Positions 49,527 to 58,865 of a stretch of 64,000 nt of DNA are shown here, in pieces; within the stretch, counting starts at the first letter, position 1, and each line of letters starts with the position of its first letter. The notes under the pieces are model-generated. The model saw only the letters and a list, made by a program, of their open reading frames with translations. It searched no databases and was not told where the DNA came from. Position numbers and translations under genes: made by a program. The DNA is from Nocardia cyriacigeorgica (GTDB lineage Bacteria; Actinomycetota; Actinomycetes; Mycobacteriales; Mycobacteriaceae), in assembly GCF_029868385.1 (NCBI RefSeq), contig NZ_JARWNX010000064.1, forward strand, positions 186,001 through 250,000, read 5' to 3'.

Positions 49527-51016
49527 TGTCCGCACCGGCACCACCGTCCGCCGGGGCCTATCCGAGTCCCCCGGGCGGTTTCGCTCCCGCGCCTGCGCCG
49601 AGCACAAGACGCAACACCGAATTGTTGTTGCTCGGCTTCGCGGCAGTGGTCACCACCGCATCGCTGTTCCTGGTCGAGGCCAGCCAGGAGCAGTCGATCA
49701 CCTGGGATATCGCCAAGTACGGTCTGGCCTATCTCGCACTCTTCGCCATCGCGCATCTGGCGATCCGCCGGTTCGCCCCCTTCGCCGATCCGCTGCTGCT
49801 GCCGATCGTTGCCCTGCTCAACGGGCTCGGCCTGGTCCTGATCCACCGCCTCGATCTGGCCGATCAGCAGGCCGCCGCCTACAACGACTGGCCGGTCCCC
49901 TCCCCCGACGCCACCCAGCAGATCCTGTGGACCGCGCTCGGCACCATCGTGTTCATCACCTTGTTGATCGTGCTGCGCGATTACCGGACGCTGGCTCGCT
50001 ACAGCTACACCCTCGGCCTGATCGGGCTGGTCGCGCTGGCGATCCCGGCCCTGTTGCCGAGCCGCTTCTCCGAGACCAACGGCGCCAAGATCTGGATTCG
50101 GCTGCCGGGTTTCAGCATGCAACCGGGCGAGTTCGCCAAGATCCTGCTGATCATCTTCTTCGCCTCGGTGCTGGTCGCCAAGCGCGATCTGTTCACCGCC
50201 GCGGGTAGGCATTTCCTCGGCATGGAGTTTCCGCGGGCGCGCGATCTCGGCCCGATCCTCGCGGTGTGGATCGTCTGCATCGGCGTGCTGGTGTTCGAGA
50301 AGGATCTCGGCACCTCACTGCTGATCTTCAGCACGGTCCTGGTGATGCTCTACATCGCCACCGAACGGGTCGGCTGGTTGATCATCGGCGGCGGACTGCT
50401 CGCGCTCGGATTCGTCTTCGCCTATCAGATGTTCGGGCACGTGCGGGTGCGGGTGGAGACCTGGCTGCATCCGTTCGACGACTACAACAACACCGGCTAT
50501 CAGATCTCGCAGTCGCTGTTCGGGCTGGCCACCGGCGGGCTCGCGGGCACCGGACTCGGTAGTGGCCGGCCCTCGCAGGTGCCCTTCGCCAAGACCGACT
50601 TCATCGTCACCACCATCGGCGAGGAACTCGGCCTGATCGGCCTGACCGCGGTGCTGATCCTGTTCCTGATGTTCGTGATGCGCGGTATGCGTACAGCACT
50701 CGCGGTGCGCGACAGCTTCGGCAAGCTGCTGGCCGCTGGTCTGTCGTTCACCATCGCGGTGCAGTTGTTCGTCGTGGTCGGCGGTGTCACCAAGCTCATC
50801 CCGCTGACCGGCCTCACCACCCCGTTCATGTCCTACGGTGGTTCCTCGCTGCTGGCCAACTACGCACTGCTCGCGCTGCTGATCAAGATCTCCGACGCCG
50901 CCCGCGCGCCCGCGCCGGTACGCAAGAAGGAGACCGCGCCGCCGCCGATCGCCGAGGCGCCGACGGAGATGATGCGCCGTGACCAGAACCGCCAGGAAGG
51001 GGGGCCCAGACAGTGA
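49526..51016 (+). CDS. rodA: RodA: SEDS-family peptidoglycan glycosyltransferase
   Basis: 496 residues with 10-12 membrane helices. SEDS landmarks: the loop Asp region WLHPFDDYNNTGYQISQS, the family signature FVKTDFIVTTIGEELG-like stretch (here FAKTDFIVTTIGEELG) and the late TTPFMSYGGSSLLANY. Polymerises lipid II for cell elongation with the PBP next to it. Starts on the last base of the pstP stop; overlaps pbpA by 4 bases. Confidence 0.96.
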   Translation: MSAPAPPSAGAYPSPPGGFAPAPAPSTRRNTELLLLGFAAVVTTASLFLVEASQEQSITWDIAKYGLAYLALFAIAHLAIRRFAPFADPLLLPIVALLNGLGLVLIHRLDLADQQAAAYNDWPVPSPDATQQILWTALGTIVFITLLIVLRDYRTLARYSYTLGLIGLVALAIPALLPSRFSETNGAKIWIRLPGFSMQPGEFAKILLIIFFASVLVAKRDLFTAAGRHFLGMEFPRARDLGPILAVWIVCIGVLVFEKDLGTSLLIFSTVLVMLYIATERVGWLIIGGGLLALGFVFAYQMFGHVRVRVETWLHPFDDYNNTGYQISQSLFGLATGGLAGTGLGSGRPSQVPFAKTDFIVTTIGEELGLIGLTAVLILFLMFVMRGMRTALAVRDSFGKLLAAGLSFTIAVQLFVVVGGVTKLIPLTGLTTPFMSYGGSSLLANYALLALLIKISDAARAPAPVRKKETAPPPIAEAPTEMMRRDQNRQEGGPRQ

Positions 51017-52479
51017 ACACTCCCCTGCGCCGGGTCGCGGTCGCGGTGATGGTCATGGTCGTCGCGCTACTGGCCAACATCACCTATGTCCAGGTCATCA
51101 AGGCCGACGATCTGCGGGCCGATCCACGCAACTCCCGAGTGCTGCTCGACGAGTACTCGCGCCAGCGCGGCCAGATCTCGGCGGGCGGTACCGTGCTCGC
51201 CAGCTCGGTCGCCACCGATGATCGCTACAAGTACCTGCGCACCTATCCCACCGCGCCGTCGGCGTTCGCGCCGGTCACCGGCTTCTACTCGATGCAGTAC
51301 GGCAGCACCGGGCTCGAGCGGGCGGAGGATCCGGTACTCAACGGCTCGGACAATCAGCTGTTCGGCAGCCGCATCGTCGACCTGTTCTCCGGCCGCGATC
51401 CGCGCGGCGGCAATGTGGTCACCACCATCGACCCGGTCATGCAGCAGGTCGCCTACGACGAGCTGACCAGCAAGGGCTACACCGGTTCGGTGGTCGCGAT
51501 CGAGCCGAGCACGGGCAAGATCCTCACGATGGTCTCCACCCCGAGCTACGACCCGAATCTGCTGTCGGGCCATGACGGCGCCCAGGGCACCCAGGCCTGG
51601 GAGCAGCTCAGCTCCGACCCAGAGCAGCCGATGCTCAATCGCGCCGTCTCACAGACCTATCCGCCCGGTTCGACCTTCAAGGTGATCACCACCGCCGCGG
51701 CGCTGTCCAATGGTGTGGCCACCCCGGAATCGCAGTTCACCGCGGCGCCGAACATCGAATTGCCCAACACCAGAACCAGGCTGGAGAACTACAACGGCAC
51801 CACCTGCGGTCCCGGCCCGACCGCCTCGCTCTACGACGCGTTCCGGATGTCGTGCAATACCGCGTTCGTCGAACTCGGCATCGATGTCGGTGCCTCGAAT
51901 CTCAAGGACGAGGCCGCCGCGTTCGGTATCGGTCCGCATCGCGGGGTGCCGATCCCGGTCGCCGAGAGCACCGTCGGGCCGATCCCCGATGATGCCGCTC
52001 TCGGCCAGACCAGCATCGGTCAGCGCGATGTCGCGCTCACCCCGCTCGACAACGCGGTGATCGCGGCGACCATCGCCAATGGCGGGGTGCGGATGGAGCC
52101 GTATCTGGTGGACCAGTTGCAGGGCCCGGATCTGAGCGTGCTGTCGGAAACCACACCGGTGTCGGTCGGGCAGGCGGTCAGCGCCCAGGTAGCGTCGACC
52201 GTGACCAACCTGATGGTCGCCTCCGAACAGAACACCAAGGGCGGTGGCGGGACGCCGTATCAGATCGCGTCCAAGACCGGAACGGCCGAACACGGCTCCG
52301 ATCCGCGTAACACGCCACCACACGCCTGGTATATCGCCTTCGCGCCCGCCCAGAACCCGAAGATCGCCATCGCGGTCATCGTGGAGAACGGTGGTGACCG
52401 CGGGGAGGCGGCAACCGGTGGATCGGTCGCCGCGCCGGTAGCCCGTGCGGTACTGGACGCGGGCCTGCAAGGGCGCTGA
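51013..52479 (+). CDS. pbpA: PbpA: class B penicillin-binding protein
   Basis: 488 residues. N-terminal membrane anchor (VAVAVMVMVVALLANITYV), a non-catalytic domain (about 30-145), and a transpeptidase domain with the active-site motif STFK (Ser220), SCN (MSCNTAF, near 277) and KTG (SKTGTAEHG, near 417). Cross-links peptidoglycan made by RodA. Mycobacterial PbpA acts in septal growth and is a PknB substrate. GTG start overlaps the rodA stop (GTGA). Confidence 0.97.
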   Translation: MNTPLRRVAVAVMVMVVALLANITYVQVIKADDLRADPRNSRVLLDEYSRQRGQISAGGTVLASSVATDDRYKYLRTYPTAPSAFAPVTGFYSMQYGSTGLERAEDPVLNGSDNQLFGSRIVDLFSGRDPRGGNVVTTIDPVMQQVAYDELTSKGYTGSVVAIEPSTGKILTMVSTPSYDPNLLSGHDGAQGTQAWEQLSSDPEQPMLNRAVSQTYPPGSTFKVITTAAALSNGVATPESQFTAAPNIELPNTRTRLENYNGTTCGPGPTASLYDAFRMSCNTAFVELGIDVGASNLKDEAAAFGIGPHRGVPIPVAESTVGPIPDDAALGQTSIGQRDVALTPLDNAVIAATIANGGVRMEPYLVDQLQGPDLSVLSETTPVSVGQAVSAQVASTVTNLMVASEQNTKGGGGTPYQIASKTGTAEHGSDPRNTPPHAWYIAFAPAQNPKIAIAVIVENGGDRGEAATGGSVAAPVARAVLDAGLQGR

Positions 52480-52516
52480 ACGAGATGGATGTGCGAGTGA
52501 ATCTGCGGGGAAACCG

Positions 52517-54034
52517 ATGCTGAACAACGGCGCGATGATCGCGGACCGGTACCGGCTGCAGCGGCTGATCGCCACCGGTGGGATGGGTCAGGTCTGGGAG
52601 GCCCTCGACACCCGTCTCGACCGGCGGGTGGCGGTCAAGGTGCTCAAGGCCGAGTTCTCGGCCGACCCCACCTTCCGGCATCGGTTCCGCACCGAGGCCA
52701 AGACCACCGCGCAGCTCAACCATTCGGGCATCGCGGGCATCTACGACTACGGCGAGACCGTCGACCCGCAGGGCGGGGAGGTGGCCTATCTGGTCATGGA
52801 GCTGGTCCAGGGTGAACCGCTCAATACGGTGCTCAACCGGCTCGGCAGGCTGTCGGTGGCGCAGGGCCTCGACATGCTCGAGCAGACCGGCCGGGCGCTA
52901 CAGGTGGCGCATGCCGCCGGTGTTGTGCACCGGGATGTGAAGCCGGGCAATATTCTGGTTACCCCCGCGGGTCAGGTCAAGATCACCGACTTCGGTATCG
53001 CCAAGGCCGTGGACGCCTCACCGGTGACCAAGACCGGCATGGTGATGGGCACCGCCCAGTACATCGCCCCGGAGCAGGCGGTCGGCGAGGACGCCACCGC
53101 GGCCAGCGATGTGTACTCCCTCGGCATCGTCGGCTACGAGGCCCTGGCCGGTCAGCGCCCGTTCAGTGGTGACGGCGCGATCACCGTCGCGATGAAACAT
53201 GTCAGGGAGACGCCGCCGCCGATGCCCGGCGATCTGCCCCCGAACGTGCGGGAACTGATCGATATCACCATCGGCAAGGACCCCGCCCAGCGCTATGCCG
53301 ACGGCGGCGAGTTCGCCGATGCGGTCGCCGCGGTGCGCGCGGGCCGCAGGCCACCACCGCCGCGCGGTCTTGGCACCGGACCCGCGCCGACCGGCGCCAC
53401 CCGGGTGCTGCCGCCGGGTCCGACCGTCGCGCTGCCCTCGGCACAGCCCGCCTACGACAACAGCGCGACCGTGCGCTATCCCACCTCGCCGTCGACCGGT
53501 ACGGCCGCCCCGACCACCGTCGGCGCGACCCCTACCTCGGGCCATGCCCCACTGCCGCCCGAGAACCACAAGCGTGGTCTGACCTCCACGCAGAAGTGGA
53601 TGGCCGGGCTCGGTGTCGGCGCCGTGCTGCTCGGCGGTCTGGTGATCTGGCTGCTGTTCGGCGGCGACACCAACCCCGACCCGACCAGGTCGCCCGTGTC
53701 GACGACGGTCGCGCCGCACACCACGAACCCGCTGCCCGCACCGGTCACCACGACCGTCCGGCCGGTGCCGCCCCCGGTGGAGACCACCGAGGAACCGACC
53801 ACGACCACCGAAGCGCCGACGACGACCACCGAGGCGCCGACCTCGACGACGACCACCACCACCGAACCGACGACGACCGAACCGACCACCACCGAACCCA
53901 CCACGACACGGACGACCACCACCCGTGGGCGGGTGCCGACCATCGACATACCATTGCCCGAGATTCCCGGTGCCCGGCGTCCCGTCGTCACCGACAGCAG
54001 CGCACCGGCTACTTCTGAGCAAGGAATGCCATGA
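52517..54034 (+). CDS. pknA: PknA: Ser/Thr protein kinase with Thr-rich exterior tail
   Basis: 505 residues. Kinase domain about 13-275: glycine loop IATGGMGQVWE, catalytic Lys in AVKVLK, HRDVKPGN, DFGIAK, activation-loop GMVMGTAQYIAPE. Juxtamembrane Pro-rich linker, one membrane helix (about 390-408: MAGLGVGAVLLGGLVIWLLF), then about 95 exterior residues dominated by Thr with Glu/Pro. ATG 52517 follows GCGGGG at 52506-52510; MIADRYRL (52535) is a possible later start. Controls cell shape and division with PknB, whose start it overlaps. Confidence 0.95.
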   Translation: MLNNGAMIADRYRLQRLIATGGMGQVWEALDTRLDRRVAVKVLKAEFSADPTFRHRFRTEAKTTAQLNHSGIAGIYDYGETVDPQGGEVAYLVMELVQGEPLNTVLNRLGRLSVAQGLDMLEQTGRALQVAHAAGVVHRDVKPGNILVTPAGQVKITDFGIAKAVDASPVTKTGMVMGTAQYIAPEQAVGEDATAASDVYSLGIVGYEALAGQRPFSGDGAITVAMKHVRETPPPMPGDLPPNVRELIDITIGKDPAQRYADGGEFADAVAAVRAGRRPPPPRGLGTGPAPTGATRVLPPGPTVALPSAQPAYDNSATVRYPTSPSTGTAAPTTVGATPTSGHAPLPPENHKRGLTSTQKWMAGLGVGAVLLGGLVIWLLFGGDTNPDPTRSPVSTTVAPHTTNPLPAPVTTTVRPVPPPVETTEEPTTTTEAPTTTTEAPTSTTTTTTEPTTTEPTTTEPTTTRTTTTRGRVPTIDIPLPEIPGARRPVVTDSSAPATSEQGMP

Positions 54035-55980
54035 CGACCCCGAAGAATCTCTCCTCCCGCTACGAGCTGGGTGAGATCATCGGGTTCGGCGGGATGTCGG
54101 AGGTCCACAAGGCGCGCGACGTACGACTGAGCCGGGATGTGGCGATCAAGGTGCTGCGGGCCGATCTGGCTCGCGACCCCACGTTCTATCTGCGCTTCAA
54201 ACGTGAAGCGCAGAACGCGGCCGCGTTGAATCATCCGGCCATCGTCGCGGTGTACGACACCGGTGAGGCCGAGATCGACGGCGGGCCGCTGCCCTACATC
54301 GTGATGGAGTACGTCGACGGCGATACGCTGCGCGATATCGTGCGCGGTAAGGGCCCGCTGCCGCCGCGCCGGGCGATGGAGATCATCGCCGATGTCTGCG
54401 CCGCATTGGATTTCAGCCATAAGGCCGGGATCGTGCACCGCGATATGAAGCCGGCCAACATCATGATCAACCGGTCCGGTGCGGTGAAGGTGATGGACTT
54501 CGGCATCGCCCGCGCCATCGCCGATGCCGCCAATCCGATGACGCAGACCGCCGCCGTCATCGGTACCGCGCAGTACCTCTCGCCGGAGCAGGCGCGCGGC
54601 GAATCGGTCGACGCCCGCTCGGATGTGTACTCGGTGGGCTGTGTGCTCTTCGAGATCCTGACCGGTGAGCCGCCTTTCACCGGTGACTCGCCGATCGCGG
54701 TGGCCTATCAACATGTGCGCGAGGACCCGCGGCTGCCCTCACATGTGCACAACGGCGTACCACGCGAACTGGATTCGGTGGTGCTCAAGGCGATGAGCAA
54801 GAACCCGGCCAACCGGTACCAGACCGCGGCCGAGATGCGCGCGGATCTGATCCGGGTACTCGGCGGGCAGAAGCCGAGCGCGCCGATGGTGATGACCGAT
54901 GAGGACCGCACCACCATCCTCGGCTCCGAGGAACCGGCCCCGCGCTCGTTCCACACCGTCGACCACCACGATCGCGGCGGCAACGACCGCGGCGGCCGCG
55001 ACACCGGGCACACCGGCGAACAGGAGGCCGTGGAGCCGGACAATCCACGGCGCACCGCGTACATGGCTCTCGGTGCGCTGGCCGCGGTGATCGTGGCCAT
55101 CGCGCTGTTCTGGGTGTTGATCGGACCGGGTAGCAAACCCGACCAGGTGGCGGTACCCGATCTGTCCAACAGTTCCGCCGAGGAGGCCCAGCGCAAACTC
55201 GAAGGCCTCGGGTTCAGCGTCGCCATTCAGGACAAGCCCGACGGCAAGGTCGACACCGGCAATGTGATCGCCACCCAGCCGCTCGGTGGTTCCCGGGTGG
55301 ACGAGGGCAGCACCATCACCTTGCAGGTATCCACCGGTCCCGCGCAGGTGCAGGTGCCTCGTCTGACCGGGCTGACCCAGCAGGAAGCCGAGCAGAAGCT
55401 CAACGCCATCGGTCTTCGTCTCGATGGCCAGGTGGACAAGGAAGCCTCGAGTGAGGCCGAGTTGGACAAGGTCATCGGCCAGAATCCGGCCGAGGGCGCG
55501 AGCGTCGAGGTGGACCGGGCGGTCAAGATCACCATCGGCAGTGGCCCGGAACAGGTCCGGGTTCCCAATGTGGTCGGCCAGGACATCGAGGTCGCCGAGC
55601 CGAATCTGGTGGAGGGCGCCAAGTTCAAGATCGTCGTCCAGGAGGTCGCGTCCTCGCGGCCGAAGGGTGAGGTCATCGCGACCAGTCCCTCGGGCGGTTC
55701 GAATGCCGAGAAGGGATCCACCGTAACGGTGCAGGTCTCGCTCGGCGCCGAGTTCACCATGCCGAGCCTGCTCGGGCTCAACGCCTCGCAGGCCATCGAC
55801 CGGCTGCGGCAGGCGGGCTGGGCCGGATCGACCACCCAGATCGTGCAGAACACGCAGGTCACGCTGGATTCGGCGAGTGTGGGCAAGGTGCTCAATCAGC
55901 AGCCCGCCGCAGGCAGTGCGGTGGGGCGCAACAGTTCCATCGTCATCTACACCGGAGTGCTGCCGCTCGGCCCGCCGTGA
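54031..55980 (+). CDS. pknB: PknB: Ser/Thr protein kinase with four PASTA domains
   Basis: 649 residues. Kinase domain about 10-275 (GFGGMSEVHKARD, AIKVLRAD, HRDMKPAN, DFGIARA, activation loop with TAAVIGTAQYLSPE). The juxtamembrane region contains an unusual His/Asp/Arg/Gly-rich stretch (DHHDRGGNDRGGRDTG). One helix near 345-363, then four PASTA repeats (about 375-645), each starting like VPDLSNSSAEEAQRKLEGLG. PASTA domains sense peptidoglycan fragments or lipid II. The kinase phosphorylates FhaA, FhaB, CwlM-type and PBP targets and is essential in mycobacteria. ATGA overlap with pknA. Confidence 0.97.
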   Translation: MTTPKNLSSRYELGEIIGFGGMSEVHKARDVRLSRDVAIKVLRADLARDPTFYLRFKREAQNAAALNHPAIVAVYDTGEAEIDGGPLPYIVMEYVDGDTLRDIVRGKGPLPPRRAMEIIADVCAALDFSHKAGIVHRDMKPANIMINRSGAVKVMDFGIARAIADAANPMTQTAAVIGTAQYLSPEQARGESVDARSDVYSVGCVLFEILTGEPPFTGDSPIAVAYQHVREDPRLPSHVHNGVPRELDSVVLKAMSKNPANRYQTAAEMRADLIRVLGGQKPSAPMVMTDEDRTTILGSEEPAPRSFHTVDHHDRGGNDRGGRDTGHTGEQEAVEPDNPRRTAYMALGALAAVIVAIALFWVLIGPGSKPDQVAVPDLSNSSAEEAQRKLEGLGFSVAIQDKPDGKVDTGNVIATQPLGGSRVDEGSTITLQVSTGPAQVQVPRLTGLTQQEAEQKLNAIGLRLDGQVDKEASSEAELDKVIGQNPAEGASVEVDRAVKITIGSGPEQVRVPNVVGQDIEVAEPNLVEGAKFKIVVQEVASSRPKGEVIATSPSGGSNAEKGSTVTVQVSLGAEFTMPSLLGLNASQAIDRLRQAGWAGSTTQIVQNTQVTLDSASVGKVLNQQPAAGSAVGRNSSIVIYTGVLPLGPP

Positions 55981-56119
55981 TCGGACGTGATGGACCCGGC
56001 CGGAACCCCGAATTCGGGCGAACCGGATGCCGATTCGGCGAACCGGCCGGTCTGTACGGTGCGACAATTGATGGGCTCCATCCCGATCAGCACAGCTGAG
56101 CAATGAGGAGGTAGCCCAG

Positions 56120-56539
56120 ATGACCACTGCCAGGGACATCATGAAACCCGGCGCTCAGTGGATTTCCAGAGACCAGACGGTCGCCCAGGCGGCCCGCGTC
56201 ATGGCCGAACTCGGAGTCGGCTCACTCGTCATCGCCGACGAGAACGAACGGATGTGCGGCATCATCACCGACCGCGACATCGTGGTGAAATGCATCGCCC
56301 AGGGGCTCTCCCCATCGGGCACCCGCGCCGCCGAACTCTGCGAGGCCACCCCACGCTGGGTCTCCGCCGACGCCGATATCGACGAGGTGCTCGACGAAAT
56401 GGAGACCCGCCAGATCAAACGCATGCCGGTGATCGAGGACAAACGCCTGGTCGGCATGATCAGCGAAGCCGATCTGGCCAGACATCTCGACGATAATCAG
56501 CTCGGCGAGTTCGTCACCGCGGTCTACGGCAGGCCCTGA
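56120..56539 (+). CDS. Two-CBS-domain protein
   Basis: 139 residues: two CBS motifs (MKPGAQWISRDQTVAQAARVM and ATPRWVSADADIDEVLDEME, given here only by their key ends QTVAQAARVM and DIDEVLDEME). Stand-alone CBS pairs usually bind adenine nucleotides; it resembles the hypoxic response protein type. Ribosome site GAGGAGG at 56103-56109. It lies 139 bases after pknB and is probably transcribed separately. Confidence 0.88.
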   Translation: MTTARDIMKPGAQWISRDQTVAQAARVMAELGVGSLVIADENERMCGIITDRDIVVKCIAQGLSPSGTRAAELCEATPRWVSADADIDEVLDEMETRQIKRMPVIEDKRLVGMISEADLARHLDDNQLGEFVTAVYGRP

Positions 56540-56552
56540 GGCACGACCGGAG

Positions 56553-57014
56553 TCAGGACAGGTCGAGGTGGCGGTTCATCGACATCGCCGCCTCGGCCAG
56601 TTCCGGTAGCTCGACCACCTCGACGCCGTGCTCCCGCAACCGCTGCACACCCACACAATTCGTGACGAACGTCGACGGCTCCCGCCAGGCGATGACGACT
56701 CGGGGAATTCCGGCGCGCAGAATCCGCTCGGTGCACGGCAGCCGAGTCGCGGTGGCCCGGCGCGAACACGGTTCGAGGGTGCTGTAGATCGTGGCGCCAG
56801 CCAACCGAGGGTCGTCGGCGGCCAATTTGTTCAGCGCGGATTCCTCGGCATGTACCTTCGCGTCCGTTTCACGGGAGTAGCCGGTGGCGATCTCGGCACC
56901 GTCGACGACGATGACGGCGCCAACAGAGAATGCGGACTCACTCGGTGGCGACATCCGGGCCAATTCGATCGCCCGCGTCATCCACGCACGGTCCGCGGTC
57001 GAAGCATCGCTCAC
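56553..57014 (-). CDS. RibD-type deaminase domain protein (cytidine-deaminase fold)
   Basis: 153 residues. Zinc site with HAEESAL (His, catalytic Glu) and the paired Cys in LEPCSRRATATRLPC, which resembles the RibD deaminase pattern PCSHxGxTPPC rather than the plain PCxxC of cytidine deaminases. In bacterial RibD this domain deaminates a pyrimidine intermediate of riboflavin synthesis; here it stands alone, 48 bases downstream of a stand-alone RibD-type reductase. The GTG start at 57014 has an excellent AAGGAGG upstream. Confidence 0.8.
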   Translation of the reverse strand: MSDASTADRAWMTRAIELARMSPPSESAFSVGAVIVVDGAEIATGYSRETDAKVHAEESALNKLAADDPRLAGATIYSTLEPCSRRATATRLPCTERILRAGIPRVVIAWREPSTFVTNCVGVQRLREHGVEVVELPELAEAAMSMNRHLDLS

Positions 57015-57062
57015 CGTGGCCTCCTTCTCCTTGTCGGCGATCTCCCTGTCAGCGATCCGAGA

Positions 57063-57764
57063 TCACCGGACGGTCGCCGACTCGTTTCCCGGTCCGCTCG
57101 CCTTCGGCAGATAACGCAGGACCGCGACATCGTCGACCCGCTCGACATCCACCAGCGTCATTCGCCGCCGCGCACCCCCTGGATAGGCGGCCGGGCCGAG
57201 TACGCGCGGTGCGGCGGTGTCACCGACGATCAGCGGCGCGACGGCCAGATGCAGTTCATCGGCGAGATCGGCGGCCAGGAAGCCGGTCAGGATCCGGGTG
57301 CCGCCCTCCACCATGAGCCTGCCGATACCGCGGCGGCCCAGATCGTCGAGCAGCAGACCGAGATCGATCTCCGCGCCGAGCGACACGATCTCGGCAGCGC
57401 CCAGCCGAGCACCGAGCCGCGCCGCACCGGCGGTGGTGGTGTAGACGAGCTTCTCGCCGCCGTGATGCCAGAACCGCAGTTCCGGGTCGAGATCGCCGCT
57501 GGCGCTGACCGTGATCTTGAGCGGGTACTCGGGCTTTCCGGCCGCGACCCGTGCGGCGCGGCGGCCCGCATCGTTCACCAGCAGCCGTGGATTGTCGCGG
57601 CGCAATGTCTGCGCGCCGATCAGCAGGGCGTCGGAGTCGGCGCGCACCTGATCGACCCGGTCGAAATCGGCGGGCCCGGACAGCAGTAGGCGATCCGGGC
57701 TCGCGTCATCGATATAGCCGTCGACGCTCGTCGCGACCGACAGCAATACATAGGGCCTGGTCAC
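57063..57764 (-). CDS. RibD C-terminal-type reductase (pyrimidine or dihydrofolate reductase fold)
   Basis: 233 residues. DHFR-like fold of RibD_C: VLLSVATSVDGYIDD at the start, ADSDALLIGAQTLRRDNPRL (NADPH region), and LMVEGGTRILTGFLAADLADELHL. It reduces the deaminated riboflavin intermediate in RibD; the stand-alone M. tuberculosis homologue Rv2671 can act as a dihydrofolate reductase. GTG start overlaps the pabA/trpG stop (GTGA), so it is cotranslated with a pABA/tryptophan-type glutaminase, which makes a folate link plausible. Confidence 0.82.
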   Translation of the reverse strand: MTRPYVLLSVATSVDGYIDDASPDRLLLSGPADFDRVDQVRADSDALLIGAQTLRRDNPRLLVNDAGRRAARVAAGKPEYPLKITVSASGDLDPELRFWHHGGEKLVYTTTAGAARLGARLGAAEIVSLGAEIDLGLLLDDLGRRGIGRLMVEGGTRILTGFLAADLADELHLAVAPLIVGDTAAPRVLGPAAYPGGARRRMTLVDVERVDDVAVLRYLPKASGPGNESATVR

Positions 57765-58405
57765 GAGATCGCCAGCGCCGCGACCTCCGCCTCCAGCATC
57801 TCCACCAGCCCCTCGGCGGGCCGGGCACCGCAGACCTCGAGCCAGTTCGCCAGCATCCGATGCCCGCCCTGGGTGAGCACCGATTCCGGATGGAACTGCA
57901 CCCCGTGGATGGGCAGATCGTGGTGGCGCATGGCCATCACGATGCCGCTCTCGGTGCGGCCCAGCACCTCGATCTCGGCGGGCAGCGTGTCCTCGAGGAC
58001 GGTGAGCGAGTGATAGCGGGTGGCGGTGAACGGATCGGGCAGCCCGGCCAGTACACCGGCGCCGATGTGGAATACCGAACTGGTCTTGCCGTGCAGTAGC
58101 TCCGGCGCCCTGGTGACGGTCGCGCCGAAGGCCGCGCCGATGGACTGGTGGCCGAGGCACACCCCGAGCAGCGGAGTGCGCTGGCGGGCCGCCGCATGGA
58201 CCAGCTCGATGCTGACACCGGCGCGATCGGGGGTACCGGGGCCGGGGCTGATGAGAATACCGTCGTATTCGGTGGCGACGGCATCGAGGTCGACGAGGCG
58301 AGGATCGTCGTTGCGCCAGACTTCGGCATCGGCACCCAGCTGCCCCAGATACTGCACCAGGTTGTAGACGAAGCTGTCGTAATTGTCGACGACCAGAACT
58401 CGCAT
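57761..58405 (-). CDS. pabA: Aminodeoxychorismate/anthranilate synthase component II (glutamine amidotransferase)
   Basis: 214 residues, class I glutaminase. Motifs: VDNYDSFVYNLVQYL, ISPGPGTP, catalytic Cys in GVCLGHQSIG (about residue 81), and His/Glu in GVQFHPESVL. It supplies ammonia for p-aminobenzoate (folate) and/or anthranilate (tryptophan). The gene at this place next to pknB in mycobacteria is called trpG but is thought to serve folate. TAATCT (complement of 58412-58417) lies 6 bases before the ATG: leaderless. Confidence 0.93.
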   Translation of the reverse strand: MRVLVVDNYDSFVYNLVQYLGQLGADAEVWRNDDPRLVDLDAVATEYDGILISPGPGTPDRAGVSIELVHAAARQRTPLLGVCLGHQSIGAAFGATVTRAPELLHGKTSSVFHIGAGVLAGLPDPFTATRYHSLTVLEDTLPAEIEVLGRTESGIVMAMRHHDLPIHGVQFHPESVLTQGGHRMLANWLEVCGARPAEGLVEMLEAEVAALAIS

Positions 58406-58518
58406 GGCATGAGATTACGTGGCCGACCCACAGGGCGTCGCATCCATTACCAGTTGGGATAGCCTAGAGGGAACCGGAGGACGCCGGTATTGCCCTGTTC
58501 GCCGAATTCGAGGACGTC

Positions 58519-58785
58519 ATGCCCAAGTCCAAGGTCCGTAAGAAGACCGACTACTCCAGCTCTCCCGCCAGCCGGACCCCGGTGAAGGTGAAGGCCGTCG
58601 GACCGTCGCCGGTCTGGTATGTCGCCATCATGCTCGGGTTCATGCTCGCCGGTCTGGTGTGGCTGCTTGTGTACTACCTCGCGGGCGATCAGATCAGCTG
58701 GATGAGCGACCTCGATGCCTGGAACTTCCTCATCGGCTTCGGCTTGATGGTGATCGGCCTGATCATGACCATGAGGTGGCGCTGA
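58519..58785 (+). CDS. crgA: CrgA: cell-division membrane protein
   Basis: 88 residues: basic N-terminus (PKSKVRKKTDYSSSPA) and two membrane helices (about 33-52 and 66-84), ending TMRWR. CrgA recruits PBPs to the divisome and binds FtsZ/FtsQ/PBPB in mycobacteria. Its place after pknB and pabA/trpG matches Rv0011c, except for the added genes in between. Divergent from pabA. Confidence 0.95.
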   Translation: MPKSKVRKKTDYSSSPASRTPVKVKAVGPSPVWYVAIMLGFMLAGLVWLLVYYLAGDQISWMSDLDAWNFLIGFGLMVIGLIMTMRWR

Positions 58786-58832
58786 GCGCGGTTTCCACCG
58801 GCCGTATTACAGACGTGTCATTCATACACACC

Positions 58833-58853
58833 TGTGGATGAACCTGTGGACAA
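58833..58853. other. DnaA-box pair
   Basis: TGTGGATGA at 58833 and TGTGGACAA at 58845, in the same orientation, 12 bases apart. The second is the exact complement of the actinobacterial consensus TTGTCCACA; the first has one mismatch to TGTGGATAA. They lie between crgA and the next gene. Confidence 0.45.
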
Positions 58854-58865
58854 CTCGAGGAAACT

